A DNA stretch of 64,000 bases from Latrodectus hesperus. Lineage: Eukaryota > Arthropoda > Arachnida > Araneae > Theridiidae. The first letter of the stretch is position 1, and each line of letters begins with the position of its first letter. The stretch covers positions 78,588,945 to 78,652,944 of the forward strand of contig CM075855.1 in the NCBI GenBank assembly GCA_037975125.1. The letters run 5' to 3'. A program made the position numbers and the translations under genes. Below are positions 56,850 through 64,000 of the stretch, in pieces. Under the pieces are notes generated by a model, which saw only the letters and a list, made by a program, of their open reading frames with translations, ran no database searches and was not told the origin of the DNA.

Positions 56850-59800
56850 ATCCCTGGTAAGATATCAATTACCTCTACTGTTAATAATAGCGGGTCATTG
56901 AGATCTATTATATATTTTTATTTCTATGAACAGGAAAATTATTTTATTTTATAACTGTTAATGTTAAAAATGTTGTTTGGTTAATGTCTTATCATTTTTG
57001 TTCGTATTTATGTATTGGAGAATTAGTCCAATTAAGGTTATCATTTATGCTTACGGTTGAGGTAGACTAAAGTAAGAGATTACATATATAATACGAATAT
57101 ATTCTCTTTGTTTCTTTGCCTCACACACAGTTATTATTACACTATTAGTTAATAACTATGTATTTCTAATTATTTTATATTGTTAACAAAAAGTATCACA
57201 AAAATCCTTCTTTACATGAGATAAGATATTGAGTTCTTATATCTTGCAATTTAAAAAAAATAATCTTTTATTTAATGAGTGTTTAAATTTAAATAAGAAT
57301 TTTCCTGAGGAAAAATGTCTAAGAATATTTTGAAAAATTCTTCTGCTAACCATGACTTATCAACAAACAAATGGCAAATATTTGCAGGAAAATGATAATA
57401 AAATTATCAAGAATCCTTCATTAATAATGTTTTTAAATTGTATAATAAATTGCTTTTATGGTATTAAAAACATCTCAATTACTTTCCAAAGCAGAAAGTG
57501 TAAGTATATTTTACCTTGCAATTTTACCTCTTGCAAAAGGAAAATATTTGACATCAATTTGTCAATACTGAAATATAGTTAAAAATGGCAATCATTTTTC
57601 TTGTATTTTTAAGTACATTGTTTTGCACGTGTTCCTCTCCAATGTATGATAAACAATTCTGATACAAAAAACAATAGGACAACATATTACTGTTATAAAG
57701 TGACAGTGATAAGTGTAATTGTGATTGATTAGTGTATTATAAATCTAAAACATTTAGTGTGTAAGAGTTTTTACGAGAATATATAAGCCAATGATATAAT
57801 TAAGAAATTTTGCATTTTGCTTACAAAATAAATGTACCATAGATTAAAATCTCTCTTCCTTGGAGAGATATGGTATTTATTTAACAGAAAAGCGCTGAAT
57901 TGCCAATAGCACCTTCATCAAAACTAAATTTAGCTCAGTTACAGACTGTCGCCATTAGTCAATATAATAATCCAAGAATGTAGCTAGTGAACAAACTTCG
58001 CGATTTTTTTTTTCCATTTATGGTAGAAATCACAGCTATGGTTTATCCAGAAAAAATACTCGTATCACAGGTATAACTTTTAGAGGAAACATTTCATTGT
58101 TAATATACCATTGTCACATTACAAAATAGTCATCTCAATGTTAACAATTTAATCATTAACAGTTATTTCTTCAAACCCATTAATACTTATTGTGACAGCT
58201 TAACTTTAGAGAAAAATCTTTTTTTACAGCGGTAATTAAAGTGCTACATATTATGTTATCATATCAGCTTTCATAAATTACTACAAATCATTTAAAAAAA
58301 ACTAATTCATTTCAAGTCATAGTTTTGAAGTTGAAGGTGAAACTAACCTTTTTGATATCATTGTTGAGAAAGCTAATCAAGATTCGATAGTAAAGATACC
58401 ACACACACACATTCTTAGGAAATATATTTTAATTTTAGTTTCACGTGTATTTTAGACAAGGTCATTGTAAACTGGCGATAGGTACCTCATTTTTGTTTAG
58501 ACTATGGGACAAAGATGTAAATTGGGACTTTAAATTTTAGAAGTTTCTCTTCTCTACTATGCTTGAAAATATCACTTTATTTCCTATTGAAAATCCGATA
58601 ATATTTATTAAGTTCCTGAAAGCTCCTCCAGTTCTTATTTTTTTTAAACTATTTTTAAATTTAATTTAGAATGTAAATAATTAAGAAATTTTAGCGTTTG
58701 TGGCAATTCACTTTTTAATTACTTTAAAAAAATTTGAAAGAAGTGTGAAAGTTAGTTTTTTTTTATTTACAAATTTAATCTTGAATATTTTACTTTAATA
58801 GGTGAGTCTTTTTATGAATGGTTTTGAAAAAATACATTTAAAAAGAAAATCCTAGTTTTTAAATCCATTTATTGAACATTAAATTGCAATATTATTAAGT
58901 TTAAATTCATAATTTCATTGTTCTGAATTTTTTTTCTATTTTTGCGATTATAAATAATTATTATTAACAATAAAGGGAACATTATTTGTTTGTGTGTGCG
59001 TATTTTAAAATATTAACTTCATATATAAAATGAGATAAGGTTGTTATAGTGTTTGGATTTAAAAATCATTCCAATCTCTCTATCGCTGACTCATTTTTTA
59101 CTCTTCCGTATATATACATACATTTATTTATCAACAAAGTAATTATAGGATATCCATATCCAATAATAAGATAAGCAATCCAGTACTGCTTTCAAATGAT
59201 TACACCATCAAAACTATTTCTACTAGATCTTTTGATAAAGTTTAAGGAGTTTAATACATTTAATAAACTTAAAAGATATACTTTAAATTTAAAAATATAC
59301 TAAAATAAATAAACTGAATTATAAATAATAAATTGAAAATCAAAATTAGCTTTCTTTTCTAGCATTTAAATTGCAATGCTCATCTGAAAAGATTCAATAA
59401 TCGTGCTGGTCATTTTAAATTATATACGTATAAACATTAGTATATCATAGTCATAGTCATAGGTCAACGAACTGACATAGTTGGCATTAGTTACCCGAAT
59501 AGGTATGCATGCATTGCATATCATCGTTTAGTTAAACGATTCATAAATTACTATGCATAAGATGATTTATTCTTAATGTTATGTTTCTGGCGAAGAATAC
59601 TTTTTTTATTCTAGTTTCATTAATAGTCTAGTTGTCCTCTTCTGAATTCTTTTTTTCCAAACTGTAACTGGAATATTTTTTTTAAACGCAGGTAGTGATT
59701 GCTCTCCAAATATCATTAAACGTAGGAAGAATGTACGTTCTTTAAAAAATCATTATTTTATACTTAAATGTCATTTTAGAGTATCAATATGGATTTTTAG

Positions 59801-60400
59801 ATGTTGTTGTTGCTAATCTCGGGATTAAGTAGCAGTGCTAGACAATACCCATGAATCCTAAAATATCTAAAAAAGTCTAAAATAAAGAGGAGGGTTCCAC
59901 ATAACCTTGTCCTTGGTAAAATTTAGACGCACCAAAATAATAGCAAGGGAAGCTATGTCAGCTGATGTAAATAATAGATGATATTTAGTTTCCCGATGCT
60001 TGAAAATTTTGTATAAATCCATTGGAAAAAAATAAATTTATAAATATCATAAATTGATTTTTTGTCGAGAGTTTAGCTTTATTTATATCGCCTAGTGTGT
60101 AGCTGTATCTTTTCTTCTTTTTTCCTAGTGTTTTTGTTTATACTTGTTGTAACATGTAAACAAATGTCCACAAAATCAACCAGCAGATTTTTCAGTAACT
60201 TTTTTTTTATCATCATTTGACTTTGTAAATATATTTTATACACAAACTTAAACTAAACAAAATATAGAATAATAAACTTCACACATCTATCCGCACCTCC
60301 AACCTACCTACAGGAAGAACTGTGAACTGTAAGTAAAATTAAATAAAAAGTCAGGAAACAACTTGAATTATTAATAATATTATAGTTTATTTATTTTATT
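56850..60400. other. A+T-rich noncoding stretch
   Basis: No gene or clear element. Near 59812-59850 a less biased stretch (TAATCTCGGGATTAAGTAGC) may be related to the small repeat at 31.0 kb. Confidence 0.45.
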
Positions 60401-60401
60401 A

Positions 60402-60723
60402 TGGATGCCTTCCCAAGTTGATATACATGGTAATGAGACAGTAGATACACTTGGTGCAAATCCTAAAAATCTTCTGTTTCTGCTCGAAAGACAGAGATCT
60501 CAAGAGTCCACTGGTAAATCGCGAGAGATGTCTTCTGGTATTTGTTGCCTCCGAAAATCATAGCATCACCATGGCTTTTACTAGAATACCAATGATGTTC
60601 CAGAGGAAGTTTCCACAAGTCCCTATTCAATTTCTTTAACTCTGAGAAAACCTCACTGAAGATGAAACACATATCTGGTTGAGAAGTAACAAAAGTAGCT
60701 GCTTTCGCCAGAGTATCAGCCAT
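60402..60723. pseudogene. Two opposed RNase H fragments of a non-LTR retrotransposon
   Basis: On the plus strand 60402-60470 reads W-M-P-S-Q-V-D-I-H-G-N-E-T-V-D-T-L-G, an RNase H motif. On the minus strand, 60723 down to 60463 begins M-A-D-T-L-A-K-A-A-T-F and continues through the part that normally follows this motif. The overlapping words (V-D-T-L-G versus A-D-T-L-A) show that these are two separate pieces rather than one interrupted copy. Both are short and dead. Confidence 0.75.
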
Positions 60724-60726
60724 TTA

Positions 60727-60840
60727 AGACTATAGATGAAAACTATAGAAAATTACAGATGATAACTAGACTATAGAAGATTATAGATGATGACTATAGA
60801 GAGGACTATAAATTATAGTTAAGACTATAGATGATGCCCA
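60727..60840. repeat. Degenerate ACTATAGATGA minisatellite
   Basis: Variants of GACTATAGATGA or ACTATAGA recur about seven times with irregular spacing (for example near 60727, 60767, 60791 and 60824). It directly follows the RNase H fragment. Confidence 0.75.
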
Positions 60841-62253
60841 TTAGATATGGAACTCAAAATCATTAGAAAGTCTGTTGATAAAAGCTAGAATGGACATCTC
60901 AGCCCCTGTCACCAACCTCCCTCCAATTACTAGATCGAAGATCAATAGTCAGTGTCACAAAGTTATTGTAACTGAATTCAATAAGGATTTTATTCCAACT
61001 TTCAAGAACTGTATTACAAATTTAAATCTGAAATTTGATTCATTCATTTTAAAAATACATTATGTATTTTTAAAAAAGACTGAAAACTGTTAAAAGCATT
61101 TTTTTTTTTTTTTGCCAGAATCAAAATTATTGAGTAACAACTTCGGAGTACTTTGTGTCGTTTTCATGATAGAAAATTTACTTGTATATATTACTATTAG
61201 GTATAATTAATTTTTTGGCCATATTTGTGTGTACCATGTATTTTTATGATGTATAAAATTCAATATCAATTTTACATCGACCACGTTATATCGATTTTAT
61301 TTGTTTTAACAAAGAGAAAATGCTACCTCACAATGAACTGTTTTGTGTTACTAAGGGAATAAAATAATTCTTTTAATTCTTTGGATAACTTATGTATCTA
61401 ACACTATCAAATGAAAATAAATTACATTTCGATTATGAAATTAAATGTTTTAGATTACTTTTTCTTTCATCACACGCACTCTGAAAAGTAATTTTCTCTA
61501 TTCCTTGTTTGCTCATTCAAAATGAGTTTTAATCATCGTATATAAACTTTTCTGATTTTTTAGGCTGAATGCTAAGCAATGAACCAACACTTAAATTAAA
61601 CTTTTTCTGTTAAAAACGAAATTAGAATGTTAGCTACACTAAATTTTCAATTGTTATTTCAGTAGCTGTTCTATGTGAGAACAGGTATAATTGGAACATT
61701 TTTTTTTATAATTTTATCAATTTGATTTTCTCTCGATTCGATTTTTTCTGAGATGGACCATATCCTAGTCTCTTAGAAACAGCTTATTGATTGAAATCTG
61801 ATGATGATTCAAGTTTTTCATTAAAATCACTGGGAGATATTCATTTTTCCAAATCATTAATATTATTTGGATAACAACATGAAATACCTTTGGTTTTTCC
61901 CCTTTTTTTATTAAAAAGATATTCTGAAAATGAACAAGAGTAAAACTAATTTTTTTTATCTTATCAAATCATTACATTATTATTTTCTAGAATCATTATT
62001 TTACACATTATTATTTCATCTTATCAATTCATTTTTTCAAAATAAATAGTAAGGACAATCAGGGTCGTTTAAGGACAAATTAAGGAGATAAATGTGAAGA
62101 TGATAACGTACTTGAAATACAAACCTTTGCTTTAAAAAAAACACTCTTATTTCAAATTAATATTTATGAATGAAATATGTAATTAGTAATGTAATGATAA
62201 CTCACGGAAATCATACATATATATATAGGTAGAACAATATCTATCTCTCATTG
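60841..62253. other. A+T-rich noncoding stretch, nothing recognised
   Basis: A short frame at 60875-61093 has no recognisable motif and may be further LINE debris. Confidence 0.4.
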
Positions 62254-62261
62254 TTCTACAG

Positions 62262-62591
62262 CCGTGATTGTCAACCTTTTTTTATTTCCCCCTCCCTCTC
62301 TTTTTTATGTCACGGCACACATTTAACAAAATTTGGAGGTGTACAAAGAAAAAGACAAGTTTAAAAGTTGTTCGCTTACCTATAAGACATTGTGTAAAAT
62401 AGTTTATGATAATAATTTGAATGTAAAATAAAATAATTTGTACTAAAGATAACAGTATGTTTAACACTTTACTCGTAATAAAAATTTAAAAAATTATAAT
62501 TTTTACTATATACATTTCTGAAATTTAGCTGCACGCTTTAAGAATCGAACGGCATAAAAGGGTGCCGCTTCAGAGTGTTTGAGAATCACTG
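62262..62591. mobile_element. hAT-type MITE with perfect 8-bp target duplication
   Basis: TTCTACAG flanks the element at 62254-62261 and 62592-62599. The ends CCGTGATTGTCAACC and GTTTGAGAATCACTG form imperfect 15-base inverted repeats of hAT type. Its interior is related to the element at 6754-7029. It is noncoding, 330 bp. Confidence 0.88.
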
Positions 62592-62599
62592 TTCTACAG

Positions 62600-64000
62600 A
62601 ATCTGGAATCAAACCCAGGACCATTCATTCCGAAGAGCATGATCAGCCTTATCCTTGATAACAAATGCTATTATTGTTAAAATGACTTTATATAACGGAT
62701 AACCTAAGGGCTGAAAAATGTTATTTCAGGAGAAATTTTTCATGGAATAGTGGATTGTAATTACAAGTGTGACAAGTTAGGAAACTTGGAAAACTCCCAA
62801 GTATGCACCCAGATAAATCTAAATGCAGAAAGCAAAAACGCCTTAATTATCTTGTTATTCAATGATGGCTGGATTGAAACCGGTATATCTCATTTCGAAG
62901 TGGTGGATAACATCACTTGGCCCTAAATAAATCAAAATAATATTAATAAATAGTGAATAAGCAAATGAATAATGAGAGAAACAAAAAATAATGGGAAAAG
63001 TATATAATTTCAAATAAATTGTTAAGGATAAATGTTAGATACATAAATATAAAAAAAAGTCTCAAAATCAAAAGAAAATTAATGAACTTAACATATTTTA
63101 GAATATTATCTCAATTCTCAAATTTCATTTATTGATTAATTTTTAAACCAAACTTCTATTTTTTTCATTGATTTTGTGATTTTATATATTGATGCCTCAC
63201 ACAGCCAATGAAGCTATTTAATTTCGTAAAAAATTCAAAATTTAAATGTAAAAAATACTTATATTTTTTCACTTAGAAACTCATTTCTCTTTTAATGAAA
63301 TATTTTAATGTCTTCTATAAATATTTATCAAATAATTCTTTATTAAATTGAGCGAGAAATAGCTTATTTAGCTAATTTTATGCAATAAAAGCAACTATAT
63401 TGAATTTTTTTTTTTATTTTGAAAACACAGTGAACGTTTTAAAACTTAATAATTTCGAGAAAATGAGGTCGCAAGCCAAGATATAAAATTCTCACAAATG
63501 GAGCATTTGAACTCAGTATCATATTCAACAGGCACTGATATTGAATTCTATCGCATTTGATGGATCTATTAAAATTGAGAAACAGTTTCGATGTAGCGAA
63601 ACGAAGGTATTGGTCAATATTTAAGAAATAAATTTAGTTATCCAGAAAGATAATTTCCCAACATTATTTTCTGGTCATTGATCTTATTTGGTAGAAAGGA
63701 TGATGGAACATAACAAAGATTTGACCCGTCTACCTATCGTCACTTTTTACTTCAAAGTAAACCTCCATTTCCTGTTTTTTAAATTTTCATCCAACCCCAA
63801 ACAAGTCTAGTTGAGTCATCTTTTGTAAACTCGTAAAATTACTTTGGTTGACCCCATCCTTATTCTTAAAGTAAACAATGGTTTGTTTGGTAAATGCTTA
63901 ACATTTCGAGATTTCCACACCTGTCTAGAGATAGTTAAGCTTTTAAAAGGTCAAAGAATCACTTTTGTTTGTTCATTGGATGATTAAAGAAAAGAGTCCA
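62600..64000. other. Noncoding stretch to the window edge
   Basis: Just beyond the hAT MITE, GGAATCAAACCCAGGACC at about 62604 looks like a reversed B box (GGTTTGATTCC) of another tRNA-derived SINE, into which the MITE may have inserted. The remainder shows nothing recognisable. Confidence 0.35.

Overview
This is A+T-rich animal nuclear DNA: protein-coding genes broken by GT-AG introns and surrounded by decayed Tc1/mariner, hAT, non-LTR and tRNA-derived SINE copies. The gene structures and repeat types fit an arthropod. An arachnid, probably a spider, is my best guess, but this is inference from general familiarity and not from a diagnostic marker.

Layout. (1) Positions 1-437 hold the 3' end of a plus-strand gene with a very acidic tail. 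It is followed by a polyadenylation signal at 617 and by about 13 kb of noncoding DNA carrying a dead Tc1 transposon, a non-LTR RNase H fragment, a hAT-type MITE and a 279-bp tandem duplication. (2) Positions 13420-27805 hold a plus-strand gene of at least five exons, resembling the region shared by SAMD3-like proteins outside the SAM domain. Its introns contain a Tc1 element (19527-20918), an RTE-like LINE remnant (about 24.1-27.1 kb) and an LINE 3' fragment (about 15.2 kb). (3) Positions 28322-51797, on the minus strand, hold a complete 13-exon gene for inositol-pentakisphosphate 2-kinase (IPPK, 455 residues), reconstructed exon by exon with consistent phases. Its introns hold an IR/DR Tc1 element, a non-LTR RNase H fragment, several SINEs, paired hairpins and a tandem duplication that includes a decayed second copy of exon 1. 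(4) Positions 51.8-64 kb form a gene-poor flank with a degenerate hAT transposon just upstream of IPPK, a MITE carrying a SINE at its very edge, a Tc1 remnant, oppositely oriented RNase H fragments and another hAT MITE.

The SAMD3-like gene and IPPK converge tail to tail, with about 0.5 kb between stop codons. IPPK makes InsP6 from InsP5. Nothing in the sequence ties the other two genes to that pathway. I saw no CRISPR array, operon, complete tRNA or rRNA gene, or intact transposon. The most unusual local structures are the IPPK exon-1 duplication, the nested MITE/SINE, the IR/DR transposon and the double hairpin at 47.2 kb.
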